Below are positions 17,482-25,969 of a DNA stretch of 64,000 nt, piece after piece. Numbering within the stretch: position 1 is the stretch's first letter; the number at the start of each line of letters is the position of its first letter. The stretch is from Flexistipes sinusarabici DSM 4947. Lineage in GTDB: Bacteria; Chrysiogenota; Deferribacteres; Deferribacterales; Flexistipitaceae. The position numbers and the translations under genes are program-made. The stretch is taken from the NCBI RefSeq assembly GCF_000218625.1, contig NC_015672.1:1959451-2023450 (forward strand). Reading direction: 5' to 3'. The notes below the pieces were generated by a model. It had not been told where the DNA came from. It did no database searches and saw only the letters and a list, made by a program, of their open reading frames with translations.

Positions 17482-17671
17482 GTGTAGCAGTCTATTGGTG
17501 TATTGGCTGAGTGGTATATTTGTGAATTGGTTAATTTGTGTATTAGTATTGGTGGAGCGGTTGGGACTTTGAATAACCATGAATAACAAAAAATAACTAT
17601 TTACTTCAGCTGGCTATAATACCCTTAATACCCCGCTTTACGTCTCACGTCTCACGTCTTACGTCTTACGC
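17482..17671. repeat. Low-complexity intergenic word repeats, partly inside the panE-nudix 3' end
   Basis: Three blocks follow phoR. 17490-17560 contains TATTGGTGTATTGGCTGAGTGG-like words. 17570-17600 contains GAATAACCATGAATAAC, which recurs at 52109-52140 with much of its surroundings. 17636-17671 is a CGTCTCACGTCTTACGTC run. The last block overlaps the stop codon and last seven codons of the gene on the minus strand. Confidence 0.7.
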
Positions 17672-18992
17672 TCAACTTGCCAAAATAGTCATCAAGTATC
17701 TTCCTATGATCAAAAGCTATATCTTCAGGGATATTATTTTTAACAAAAAACGAGGCTTCTTTAGCGTCATCAGCAGCTTCAGCTTCAGCATTTGCCTTCA
17801 CATAATATACGACGCTGGCAGTATGACCGCGGGGATCCCTTGAAGGATCGGAATAAACCCCAAGCAGATTAATATTGTTTACCGAAACTGATATACCCGT
17901 CTCCTCAGCAAGCTCCCTCACAGCAGCATCTTCCGTTTTTTCACCGTAATCCACAAATCCCCCCGGCAAAGCCCACCCGTGGGGAGGATTTTTCCTTTTT
18001 ATGAGCAATATTTCACCCGTTTCATTTTCAACTATCATATCCACTGTCAGTTTAGGTGTATAAATAAACTTTTTTCCGTATTTGAATTTCAAAGATTTGT
18101 AAATTGTTTCACAGTATGGAGCATTTTGTCCGTGATCCTTCAATGTTGTAATTACAGGGAGAATTATTCCGTCTATTTCGGGGTTTTTTCCCTTTTCTAT
18201 ATCCTGCAACATACTGGTTTTAAAATTTTCCAACCCTTTTATTCTATCCGGTACACTAACGGCATATGATTCAGGTACGTCAACACCCCTGTAACGGGCA
18301 GCCCTTACGCCCTCTTCAACAATTTTATGCATTAAGTCATTGATCTCTTCATCGTGTGAAAGTTTGCCGCAGGTGCTTTCCAGAAGTGCAGAAAGGGGGT
18401 TAAATGCCAGATTCCATAAAAGTTTTTTCCACTGTGCCTGAAGTATGTCCTCTTCCACCTTATACTCAAGCTCCGTTTCGGACAATATCCTCTCAAAAGC
18501 ATCAACATAAGATTTATCCGTTTTATCCGCCGCCCCGAAACCGAGAATACCCTCTGCGGAATGTTTGACAACACCCGGAGCTGTGACACTTAAACCGACA
18601 TAAATCCTTGATGGAATAATTTTTTCAATAGGCAAAAACTGCGAAATTGTTTTTGTATTATCAACACCGTTCTGCAGAGAAACAACAAAACCGTTTTTAC
18701 TCAGATGATTGCCGATATTTTCACACGCAGCAGCTGTATCTTCGGACTTAGTGGAAACTATAATGACATCGTAAACACCCTTAAGCTTACTGTCAGCTTT
18801 GACCTGCAGATCAAGATTCCCGTATCTATAGCTTTCAATTCTAAGACCTTTTGACTGCAGAGCTTCCAGATGTTTCCCGCGCGCAATAAGCGTAACATCG
18901 AAACCGCTTTTTGCAAGCATACCGCCGTAAAAACTTCCGACAGCACCGGCTCCCAGTACGGCTATCTTTTTATCTGAATGAAATTCTGCCAT
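17652..18992 (-). CDS. Fusion of ketopantoate reductase (PanE/ApbA) with a C-terminal Nudix hydrolase
   Basis: One uninterrupted 446-residue frame holds two enzymes. Residues 8-300 form a ketopantoate-reductase family protein: NAD(P) motif GAGAVGSF at 14-21, STKSED, VSLQNGVDN and the catalytic Lys region QWKKLLWNLAFNPLSAL. Residues 310-435 form a Nudix hydrolase with a perfect box from G345 to I367 (Gx5Ex7REUxEExGU). PanE makes pantoate for coenzyme A; the Nudix part resembles ADP-ribose or NAD-type pyrophosphatases. Whether it truly makes pantoate is unsure. It overlaps clpC by 23 bp. The last codons lie in a repeat. Confidence 0.85.
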   Translation of the reverse strand: MAEFHSDKKIAVLGAGAVGSFYGGMLAKSGFDVTLIARGKHLEALQSKGLRIESYRYGNLDLQVKADSKLKGVYDVIIVSTKSEDTAAACENIGNHLSKNGFVVSLQNGVDNTKTISQFLPIEKIIPSRIYVGLSVTAPGVVKHSAEGILGFGAADKTDKSYVDAFERILSETELEYKVEEDILQAQWKKLLWNLAFNPLSALLESTCGKLSHDEEINDLMHKIVEEGVRAARYRGVDVPESYAVSVPDRIKGLENFKTSMLQDIEKGKNPEIDGIILPVITTLKDHGQNAPYCETIYKSLKFKYGKKFIYTPKLTVDMIVENETGEILLIKRKNPPHGWALPGGFVDYGEKTEDAAVRELAEETGISVSVNNINLLGVYSDPSRDPRGHTASVVYYVKANAEAEAADDAKEASFFVKNNIPEDIAFDHRKILDDYFGKLSVRRKT

Positions 18993-21369
18993 TGTTAACT
19001 ATCACTTTGATTTTTTTTCTCTTTGCATACTTTCCTTCAAGAAGTACTTCACTCAATTTGTCTTCAATATGTTTTTGAATAAGCCTTTTTATAGGACGTG
19101 CACCAAAATGATAATCGTATTCATTGGAAAGAATATAATCTTTAACATCGTCATTTATTACGATCTGTTTTCCTAATTTAGCAATTCGTGCATTAACTTC
19201 CTCAACCTGCTGATCAATAATCTTGTAAAGAACGTCTTTTGAGAGCGGTTTAAAAACAACAAGCCCGTCCAGTCTGTTTATAAATTCAGGTGGGAATCTT
19301 TCCTTAAGCTCTCTGAGTGAATTATTCCTTAATGTCTTATAGTCAATATCCTGCGAAGCATTGTTGGTAAACCCCAGGCTCTTGTCCGTAAGCGTGGACT
19401 TGGTTCCGAGATTCGATGTCATTATAATAATCGTATTTTTAAAATTTACCATATGACCGAGATTATCATTGATAAAACCGTCATCCAGTATTTGCAAAAG
19501 AATATTCAATACATCAGGGTGTGCTTTTTCAATTTCATCAAACAGCACAACAGAATAAGGTTTACGTCTCACCGCTTCCGTAAGTTTACCCCCCTCATTG
19601 TAACCGATATATCCCGGAGGGGCACCGATAAGTCTGGAAACATTGAATTTTTCCATAAACTCACTCATATCTATTCTGATCATTGCGTTGGAACTGCCGA
19701 AAAGTGATTCAGCTATCCGTTTTGCCAACTCCGTTTTGCCGACGCCGGTGGGGCCTAAAAAAATAAAGGAACCGATCGGCTGCTCCGGATTATTTATTCC
19801 GGCAAAACTTCTTTTTATCGACCTGGAAACGGTATCAACAGCCTCATCCTGGCCTATCAGATAATTTTTCAGTTCCTTGTCGATGTTTGTAGCTTTGCGT
19901 GTATCCTCTTCTGTCAGTTTCTGGACAGGAATTCCCGTCATCATTGAGACCACTTCAGCCACATTATCAACAGTAAGGCTTGGCCAGTTGTCATCCACCG
20001 TCTGTTCCCATTCCTCAACTTTCATCTGATAAAGCTCTCCGTAACGTTCGATCTCGGATGAATACCTTTCTATCTGGTTGAAATTGTCAGTATCAATATA
20101 TTTTTTCCTCTTTTGCTTTAATGAATCAATCTGACTTTTCAGCTCCTGCAAATCATCCGGCATTAAGCTGTGCCTAAGTTTTACTCTTGAAGCCGTTTCG
20201 TCTATCACATCAATACTTTTATCCGGCTGAAATTTATCTGTCACGTATCTGTCAGTCAGATAAACAGTTTCCTTTAGGACATCGTCCGGTATAAAAACCT
20301 TATGAAAATCTTCGTATTGGCGCTTCAAACCTTTCAGAATTTCAAAAGTTTCCCCGCTGTCGGGCGGATCCACAATAATCGATTGGAAACGGCGCTCAAG
20401 AGCACCGTCTTTTTCCATATGTTTTCTGTATTCACTAAGTGTTGTTGCCCCTATGCATTGGAGCGTGCCCCTTGCCAATGCCGGCTTAAGCATATTGGAT
20501 GCATCAACAGAACCTTCTGCTGCACCCGCTCCGACTATTGTGTGAATCTCATCTATAAAAACAACTATATTTTCAGCACTCTCAATCTCTTTTAGAATAT
20601 TTTTCATCCGTTCTTCAAACTGTCCGCGGTATTTTGTGCCGGCAACTAATGTTCCCACATCCAGTGAAATAAGCCTTTTATCTTTTAAAATTTCAGGGAT
20701 AGACTCAGAAACCATACGCTGAGCCAGACCTTCAACAATCGCTGTTTTACCAACACCCGGTTCACCAAGCAAAACGGCATTGTTTTTTATCCTTCTGCAG
20801 AGAATTTGAATCAGTCTGTCAATTTCCTTATTTCTCCCTATTACTGGATCAAGCTGATATTGAGAAGCTAATACCGTCAAATCCTTGCCAAATTCATCAA
20901 GTGTTGGTGTGGCAACCTTCGTAGATGTATTTTCCTCTTTGGACAAATACCTTACCTCATCCCTCATGGAAATCAAATCAAAACCCAGTTTTTTCAATAC
21001 TACAGAAGCTTTGCCTTTTTTCAGTTTTAAAATACCCAGCAGGATATGTTCAGGATTTATATTTTTATGTTTGAGGATTCTGGCTTCCTCAATGGAATAT
21101 TCCAGAACCTTTTTGGCGTTTGGGCTGAACGGAAGACTGCCCTTTATCATAAGGTTTTTACCTTCTTCGGTCATATTTTTAATGTCAGAAATAAGAAGCA
21201 TCACATTGATGCCTCTTCTGTTAAAAATTTCAGCCGACACACCGGTACTTTCCTTAAGAATCCCGATAAGAAGATGTTCGGTATCTATATAAGGTTGAAG
21301 AAGCTTTTCAGCTTCCTCTCTTGAATACAAAATTACACGTCTTGCCTTGTCTGTAAAAAGTTCAAACAT
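18970..21369 (-). CDS. clpC: ATP-dependent Clp protease ATP-binding subunit ClpC
   Basis: The 799-residue AAA+ unfoldase has an N-domain with two Clp_N repeats (from [14 protein letters not shown] and [15 protein letters not shown]). Two ATPase modules follow: D1 with [13 protein letters not shown] and VVFIDEIHT, and D2 with [14 protein letters not shown] and [12 protein letters not shown]. The short middle segment ([15 protein letters not shown] to QMKVEEWEQ) is of ClpC size, not the long ClpB middle domain. It feeds proteins to ClpP. A strong promoter lies just upstream. The tail overlaps the PanE-Nudix gene, so they are co-transcribed. Confidence 0.92.
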   Translation of the reverse strand: MFELFTDKARRVILYSREEAEKLLQPYIDTEHLLIGILKESTGVSAEIFNRRGINVMLLISDIKNMTEEGKNLMIKGSLPFSPNAKKVLEYSIEEARILKHKNINPEHILLGILKLKKGKASVVLKKLGFDLISMRDEVRYLSKEENTSTKVATPTLDEFGKDLTVLASQYQLDPVIGRNKEIDRLIQILCRRIKNNAVLLGEPGVGKTAIVEGLAQRMVSESIPEILKDKRLISLDVGTLVAGTKYRGQFEERMKNILKEIESAENIVVFIDEIHTIVGAGAAEGSVDASNMLKPALARGTLQCIGATTLSEYRKHMEKDGALERRFQSIIVDPPDSGETFEILKGLKRQYEDFHKVFIPDDVLKETVYLTDRYVTDKFQPDKSIDVIDETASRVKLRHSLMPDDLQELKSQIDSLKQKRKKYIDTDNFNQIERYSSEIERYGELYQMKVEEWEQTVDDNWPSLTVDNVAEVVSMMTGIPVQKLTEEDTRKATNIDKELKNYLIGQDEAVDTVSRSIKRSFAGINNPEQPIGSFIFLGPTGVGKTELAKRIAESLFGSSNAMIRIDMSEFMEKFNVSRLIGAPPGYIGYNEGGKLTEAVRRKPYSVVLFDEIEKAHPDVLNILLQILDDGFINDNLGHMVNFKNTIIIMTSNLGTKSTLTDKSLGFTNNASQDIDYKTLRNNSLRELKERFPPEFINRLDGLVVFKPLSKDVLYKIIDQQVEEVNARIAKLGKQIVINDDVKDYILSNEYDYHFGARPIKRLIQKHIEDKLSEVLLEGKYAKRKKIKVIVNNGRISFR

Positions 21370-21399
21370 TTTATATACCTTTTCTTTTGTTCATTTATG

Positions 21400-21430
21400 A
21401 TTATAATAAACTATAATATAGTGATGTCAA
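21400..21430 (-). promoter_or_regulatory. Promoter of clpC with an internal palindrome
   Basis: On the minus strand, -35 TTGACA (21430-21425) and -10 TATAAT (21405-21400) are both perfect but 19 bp apart. The spacer contains ACTATA-T-TATAGT (21410-21422), a 6-1-6 inverted repeat. Such a palindrome inside an over-long spacer would suit a repressor or a twisting activator. Confidence 0.55.
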
Positions 21431-21563
21431 GTACAGTAAAAATCAAATTAATCTTACTTACAGGCTGATTGGAAGCATAATTAATCATTGAATTTTGTAA
21501 CAGATGTGGTACTTAACCGTACCGCTTCATAATATTAGGATAAGCATAATGCGGGGTGTTAAA

Positions 21564-22106
21564 ATGACGGATAAAGAAAAAAAATACTTTGCTTTGACGT
21601 TTGTAAGCAAAGACAGATACGGCATAGTGGCAGATGTTTCCAAAGTACTGTTTGATAACGGGTTTAATCTTGAGGACTCCAGCTCAACACTGCTCAGAGG
21701 CTTCTTCTCAATGATTCTCATTGTAGCCACAAGGCAGGATTACACCGAAGAAGATATCAAGAGAATGTTTGACAGTCTTAAGGATATTTCAATCAGCGTG
21801 CGGAAAATGAACGGCTCTGATGCCACAATTGCAGAAGGTTTATCTTACGTAGTTTCCGTTTATGGATCCGACAAACCCGGGATCGTATACAAAGTAACAG
21901 ATTATTTGAGAAGTAAAAATATTAATGTAATAGATTTACAGACAAAGGTTGCGGGCAAAGAAAATAAGCCTATCTATATAATGGTACTTGAAATTCTTGT
22001 TCCTGAAAATTATCAGGAAGAGGAATGGACAGTGCCTTTAAAAGCATTGTCGGATCAGATGGGCACGGATATTCATATAAGACAAATTGAGACATACGAG
22101 TTTTAA
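21564..22106 (+). CDS. ACT-domain regulator, GcvR-like
   Basis: I start this at the ATG at 21564 (MTDKEKKYF), preceded by GGGGTG; the frame is open further upstream but without a site. The 180 residues hold two ACT domains: ALTFVSKDRYGIVADVSKVLFDNGFNLEDSSS and VSVYGSDKPGIVYKVTDYLRSKNINVIDLQTK. This is the architecture of GcvR, the glycine-cleavage repressor accessory protein, and of amino-acid-binding ACT-only proteins. The ligand is not known. It is followed 2 bp later by def. Confidence 0.8.
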   Translation: MTDKEKKYFALTFVSKDRYGIVADVSKVLFDNGFNLEDSSSTLLRGFFSMILIVATRQDYTEEDIKRMFDSLKDISISVRKMNGSDATIAEGLSYVVSVYGSDKPGIVYKVTDYLRSKNINVIDLQTKVAGKENKPIYIMVLEILVPENYQEEEWTVPLKALSDQMGTDIHIRQIETYEF

Positions 22107-22108
22107 CA

Positions 22109-22612
22109 ATGGCTGTAAAAGAGATTTTGGTCTATCCCGATGAAAGGTTAAAAGAATTCAGTGAAAAAGTCACCGAACTGACCGATGAAATCAGAAAGGT
22201 GATAAAGGATCTCACGGACACAATGGATGCCACATCCCACTCCGTAGGTATTGCAGCCCCTCAGATAGGTGCGCTCCACCGTATAATTGCAATTGATGCC
22301 TCCAAAAATAAAAAATGCAATTACAATCACGGAAAACTTGTTTTAATAAATCCGGAAGTGGTCAAATGGGAAGGGATAATGCAGTTCAGAGAAGGGTGCA
22401 TGAGCGTTCCCGACTATACGGGCAATGTCAACCGTGCACGAAAAGTTATGGTGCAGTATCAGAATGAAAATTTCGAAGACAGGGTTATCGAAACCGAAGA
22501 TTTCGAAGCTGTACTGCTGCAGCATGAGATTGACCATTTGGACGGAATACTTTTTGTGGACAGAATTATCTCCAAACGTACCGACCTTTTCAGAAGGAAA
22601 AAATACAGATGA
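22109..22612 (+). CDS. def: Peptide deformylase
   Basis: The 167-residue protein has the three deformylase motifs: SVGIAAPQIG (motif 1), EGCMSVPDY (motif 2, with the metal-ligand Cys) and QHEIDHLDG (motif 3, HExxH). It removes the formyl group from nascent N-terminal methionine. Motif 1 has IAAPQ where GLAAPQ is usual, and motif 2 has M in place of L; both are tolerated in type 2 and 3 enzymes. It sits between the ACT regulator and the dehydrogenase, with a 4-bp overlap with the latter. Confidence 0.95.
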   Translation: MAVKEILVYPDERLKEFSEKVTELTDEIRKVIKDLTDTMDATSHSVGIAAPQIGALHRIIAIDASKNKKCNYNHGKLVLINPEVVKWEGIMQFREGCMSVPDYTGNVNRARKVMVQYQNENFEDRVIETEDFEAVLLQHEIDHLDGILFVDRIISKRTDLFRRKKYR

Positions 22613-23583
22613 AAAAAATAATCGTTACGAAAAAACTCCCCTTCGACATAGAGGACTCTTTCAAAAACTATGACCTAATCTACAACAAATCCTCAGAACC
22701 TTTAAGCGAAGATGAATTGCAAAGGGAATTATACGATGCTGATGCAGTTATTTCCATGCTTTCGGACAAAATCAATGCCAAGATGCTTGAAAATGCAGGA
22801 AATCTAAAAGTTGTGGCGAACTACGCCGTTGGTTTTAACAATATTGACATAGATTACTGTTCGGAGAAAAATATCGTAGTATGCAATACACCCCATGTTT
22901 TAACAGAAGCCACTGCCGAGTTGGGGTTTGCCCTTTTGATTTCAGCTGCACGAAGAATTGTTGAAGCTGACAAATTTGTCCGACAGGGCAAATTTAAAGG
23001 GTGGGAGCCGACACTTTTTTTGGGACACGGTTTACAAAACAAAACACTTGGCATATACGGATTCGGCAAAATCGGCCAGACTTTGGGGAATTTTGCGCGA
23101 AATTTCAAAATGAATGTAATATACAACTCCAGAAGCAGAAAAAGACATGAAGAGAAGCTGATTGATGCTCAATATGTGACTTTTGAACATCTGCTGGATA
23201 AATCCGATTTCCTCGTTGTGACTGCTCCTCTGAATACATCCACAAAACACCGGTTCACGAAAAACGAATTCGAAAAAATGAGAAGCTCATCCGTCTTTAT
23301 CAATCTTGGAAGAGGTGAAATTGTAAGAGAATCAGACCTTGCCGAAGCACTGGAAAACGGCGAAATCACATACGCAGGTCTTGATGTGTATGAATTCGAA
23401 CCCTCGGTAAACAAAAAACTTCTTAACATGGACAATGTTATTTTACTGCCTCACATAGGTAGCGCAACAGTAACTGCACGTAAAGAAATGGCTAAATTGT
23501 GCATAAAATCCGTAAAAAAAGTTTTGGAAAAAAATAATGTGCCCTGGAATGCTGTTAATAAAAATTTTATTGTTGACAAATAA
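22609..23583 (+). CDS. D-isomer-specific 2-hydroxyacid dehydrogenase (glyoxylate/hydroxypyruvate reductase type)
   Basis: The 324-residue protein has the split catalytic domain and central NAD-binding Rossmann motif GIYGFGKIGQTLGNFAR. The catalytic Arg (NLGRGEIVRESDL), Glu (DVYEFEP) and His (LPHIGSATVTAR) are visible. The overall pattern is like glyoxylate reductase and 2-ketogluconate reductase; the exact substrate cannot be read from sequence. It starts inside def (ATGA overlap). The tRNA-fMet promoter -35 overlaps its last codons. Confidence 0.9.
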   Translation: MKKIIVTKKLPFDIEDSFKNYDLIYNKSSEPLSEDELQRELYDADAVISMLSDKINAKMLENAGNLKVVANYAVGFNNIDIDYCSEKNIVVCNTPHVLTEATAELGFALLISAARRIVEADKFVRQGKFKGWEPTLFLGHGLQNKTLGIYGFGKIGQTLGNFARNFKMNVIYNSRSRKRHEEKLIDAQYVTFEHLLDKSDFLVVTAPLNTSTKHRFTKNEFEKMRSSSVFINLGRGEIVRESDLAEALENGEITYAGLDVYEFEPSVNKKLLNMDNVILLPHIGSATVTARKEMAKLCIKSVKKVLEKNNVPWNAVNKNFIVDK

Positions 23584-23600
23584 ATTATTTTCGGTATATT
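23573..23600 (+). promoter_or_regulatory. tRNA promoter inside the end of the dehydrogenase gene
   Basis: -35 TTGACA (23573-23578) and -10 TATATT (23595-23600) are 16 bp apart and lie just before tRNA-fMet. The -35 hexamer is made of the last codons (Val-Asp-Lys) before the stop at 23583. Confidence 0.65.
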
Positions 23601-23613
23601 TAGCACTCGCTGA

Positions 23614-23690
<77 letters not shown>

Positions 23691-23700
23691 AGCCTATAAT

Positions 23701-23722
23701 CCGGCTGCAAGGCCGGTTTTTT
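23701..23722 (+). terminator. Terminator between the two CAU tRNAs
   Basis: CCGGC (23701-23705) pairs with GCCGG (23712-23716), followed by six T. It lies 10 bp after tRNA-fMet and 15 bp before the second tRNA. Confidence 0.7.
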
Positions 23723-23737
23723 AATATAGCAGAATAC

Positions 23738-23811
23738 GGCGGCATAGCTCAGTTGGTTAGAGCATACGGCTCATATCCGTAGCGTCCGGGGTTCAATTCC
23801 CTGTGCCGCCA
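23738..23811 (+). tRNA. tRNA with CAU anticodon (elongator Met, or Ile2)
   Basis: The cloverleaf has acceptor GGCGGCA/TGCCGCC, a normal D arm, anticodon loop CTCATAT (anticodon CAU), and T arm CCGGG-GTTCAAT-TCCCTG-like pairing with one weak pair. CCA is not encoded. Elongator Met is more likely than lysidine-modified Ile2 from the general pattern, but sequence reading alone does not settle it. Confidence 0.9.
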
Positions 23812-24037
23812 CTCTTTTTTCTCTTAAAATTCTCAAATATTTTGATTTCAAAAAAGTGGCGGCTTAGTGAGCTTTTTATATTTTAAAAAAGAGTGCTATA
23901 TGGTTAATAATTGTTTTTTCAAAATCGAGACTTTAAACGTTCGTTACATCAACTTCCTCAACCCTTACCTCTCCACTTCCCTACCTCACTATCTCACTAC
24001 TTCCCTATCTGCCATAGTTCTTAAATTGAAAAGGCAC
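23812..24037. other. Gene-free stretch with pyrimidine-rich word repeat
   Basis: The first 60 bases are A/T-rich with a T-run after the tRNA that may end its transcript. From 23950 to 24010 a run of CTTCCTCAACCCTTACC- and CACTATCTCACTACTTCCC-type words appears, as in 48780-48800 and 62300-62345. No gene is seen. Confidence 0.6.
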
Positions 24038-24048
24038 AAAATAATTCT

Positions 24049-24339
24049 CTGGCATCACCCCAAAAATCATATAAAAGTATTGTTTTACCTATACTTAGCT
24101 AACATGACACTGATTTCAATGTAATTTGCACAAATGAAGCAGCCGATGTCTGAGAAACGTACTGCCGGTTAGCGGTCACACCCTGTGTTGGAAGGTAAAG
24201 TGAATAAATATTTGCAAATAAAAACAATTATGAGAGGAGGGTGTAGACGGTTAGCGGCAGTAGTTTCGAGTTTCGGCTGCGAAATGCGTGCAAATTACAT
24301 TGAAAAATATTTGCACTGCGAAAAATGGGGTGACTTCAG
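24049..24339. mobile_element. 291-bp MITE derived from the IS4-family element
   Basis: The ends CTGGCATCACCCC and the complement CTGAAGTCACCCC match those of the IS4-family element at 12529-14001. The right end continues CCCCATTTTTCGCAG like the left end of that IS. The target AAAATAATTCT is duplicated exactly (24038-24048, 24340-24350; 11 bp). There is no transposase. The inside is a long imperfect inverted repeat: arms run from CAATGTAATTTGCAC (24118) to its perfect complement ending near 24302, with CAGCCGA, GAAAC, ACTGCC and ACACCCT also mirrored. It could fold into a hairpin of about 185 nt. Confidence 0.87.
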
Positions 24340-24387
24340 AAAATAATTCTCTGTTAACTTAATAATAATCTTGTGATATTATTTGTT

Positions 24388-24818
24388 ATGTCTGTTGATG
24401 AGAAGGAACTGTACAAACATTTTTGGGAACTTTTAAATCTGGAAAACTCAAAGACAATATCCAGCCCTTCCGAAGTAAAATTTCAACACCTGCTGCCTGA
24501 GGCGGAAAAAATAATTATGGAAAACAGAGAAAAGGCATTTCTTGAAAATATAGACTGCAAAAAAGGCTGCGGATACTGCTGTATACTCAACATACCTGTT
24601 TTGTCTCCTGAATCGGATAATATTTACCATTTCATAAAATCCAACTTCAGCGATCAGCAGTTAAATATTATTAAGCAAAAGATAGACAGCTACGGATTTC
24701 AGATAAAAAATCTCGATGATGAAGAGAGAATTGTATGCAGGAAACCATGTATTTTCCTGTCTGACGAAGAAAGCTGCAGTATTTATCCTGTAAGGCCGAT
24801 ACTATGCCGCTCAGTCAC
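24388..24818 (+). pseudogene. YkgJ-family cysteine-cluster protein, 5' part, split by an IS21 element
   Basis: From the ATG at 24388 (MSVDEKELYKHFW) the frame encodes a cysteine-rich protein with CKKGCGYCCILN, then CRKPCIFLSDEESCSIYPVRPILCRS. This is the Fe/Zn-chelating CxxxCxxC-type cluster of the YkgJ family (function poorly known). An IS21-family element enters at 24819 after GTCAC. Joining 24818 to 28958 restores a 212-residue protein in frame (CRSVT + STSASKCKQAL). The intact frame on both sides says the interruption is recent. The fragment now runs into the IS and ends at 24921. Confidence 0.88.
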
Positions 24819-24934
24819 TGCATATTCCGGCTTGATAGAGCCAGATGTCCGTTATGAACTGAGCCACCCTTCCGGAACTGAGAGCCAGTCAATTCCGGAA
24901 GGAGAGCCAGCATTAAATTAAAATTTCCAGGCTT

Positions 24935-25702
24935 TTAATTTTTACTGTTTTTAATACCATAAATTTCTCTCATCGATTTATCATTTTCTTTGTCCACATA
25001 GCTGATTTCGATGGTATACGAATCATGAATAATGCGGTCAAGTATAGCATCAGCCAGTGTTGCCTCCTCAATCTTTTTGAACCAACCTGCCGGAGAAAAT
25101 TGTGAGCAGAAGATTGTTGATGCTTTTTTATGACGTTTGTGAATAATTTCTAACAGATCTCTTGCTTCTGATTCTGTCAGTTTTATAAGCAGCCATTCAT
25201 CAACAATCAACAAACTGTATTTTGTATATTGCTTAATTACTTTTGGGAAATTACCTTCTCCTCTTGCTATGGCAAGATCTGCAAGAAGTTCCGGTAGTCT
25301 CACATATTTTACCGAATAATATTGTTTGCAGGCAGCCATTCCCAGGGCACATGCCATATATGACTTCCCAGAGCCAGTTGCACCAAGTATTAGAATATTG
25401 TGTTGCTGGCGAATATACTCACAGGTGGCAAGTCTGCTAATCAGATTTTTGTTTAACTTTCTTCCGGATTTGTAATTTATGTCACTTATGTCCGCCTGTG
25501 GCTGATCTAAGGAAGCATTTCTGATAAGTCTTTGAAGGCGATTATTCTTGCGGTTATCATACTCCATGTCCACAATTAAGCCGAAACGATCTTCAAATGG
25601 TACGCTATTCATTGATGGGTCATCCAGTTGACTGCGAAAAGTATCAGCCATAGTACTCATACGCATTTCAAGCAGTTTATTTATAGTAGCTTCATTTGTC
25701 AT
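24935..25702 (-). CDS. istB: IS21-family helper ATPase IstB
   Basis: I start this at the ATG at 25702 (MTNEATINKLLEMRM), with GGAGG 8 nt upstream; the ATG overlaps the end of istA. The 255-residue AAA+ protein has Walker A LGATGSGKSYMACALG and Walker B SLLIVDEWLL. IstB assists IstA and chooses target sites. The gene is intact, but its istA partner is broken, so the element cannot move by itself unless IstA comes from another copy. Confidence 0.94.
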   Translation of the reverse strand: MTNEATINKLLEMRMSTMADTFRSQLDDPSMNSVPFEDRFGLIVDMEYDNRKNNRLQRLIRNASLDQPQADISDINYKSGRKLNKNLISRLATCEYIRQQHNILILGATGSGKSYMACALGMAACKQYYSVKYVRLPELLADLAIARGEGNFPKVIKQYTKYSLLIVDEWLLIKLTESEARDLLEIIHKRHKKASTIFCSQFSPAGWFKKIEEATLADAILDRIIHDSYTIEISYVDKENDKSMREIYGIKNSKN

Positions 25703-25969
25703 GTTTTTTACCTCCGTAATAACCAGCACCTCTGGTATAACCGAAAGCCTCAGTGTCTTCTTCTGATTTTATAGCTTCTTCTACCGGAACTTTGTCCTGA
25801 CCCGTGGTAAGAATATTTTTTATACTCTTATAGCTTGGATGCGGCGTATAATATAAAGCCTTCTCGCAGGCAGCTTCCAGTCGTGAAACAGAATACTTGT
25901 CACCAAGTTTTAAAAGCCCCATACAAGCTTTATACCCTTGTTGTTCTACTTTATAAGAAGCTAAAATAG
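25692..25969 (-). pseudogene. istA 3' fragment (C-terminus of IS21 transposase)
   Basis: The frame reads SILASYKVEQQGYKACMGLLKLGDKYSVSRLEAACEKAL up to KKHDK and the stop. This matches the IstA C-terminal pattern (QGYRSCLG...RLEAAC.RAL). It continues exactly from the truncated N-terminal part at 27512-28793 when the nested IS5-like element and one copy of its duplication are removed; the join gives 516 residues in frame. It overlaps the start of istB. Confidence 0.9.
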
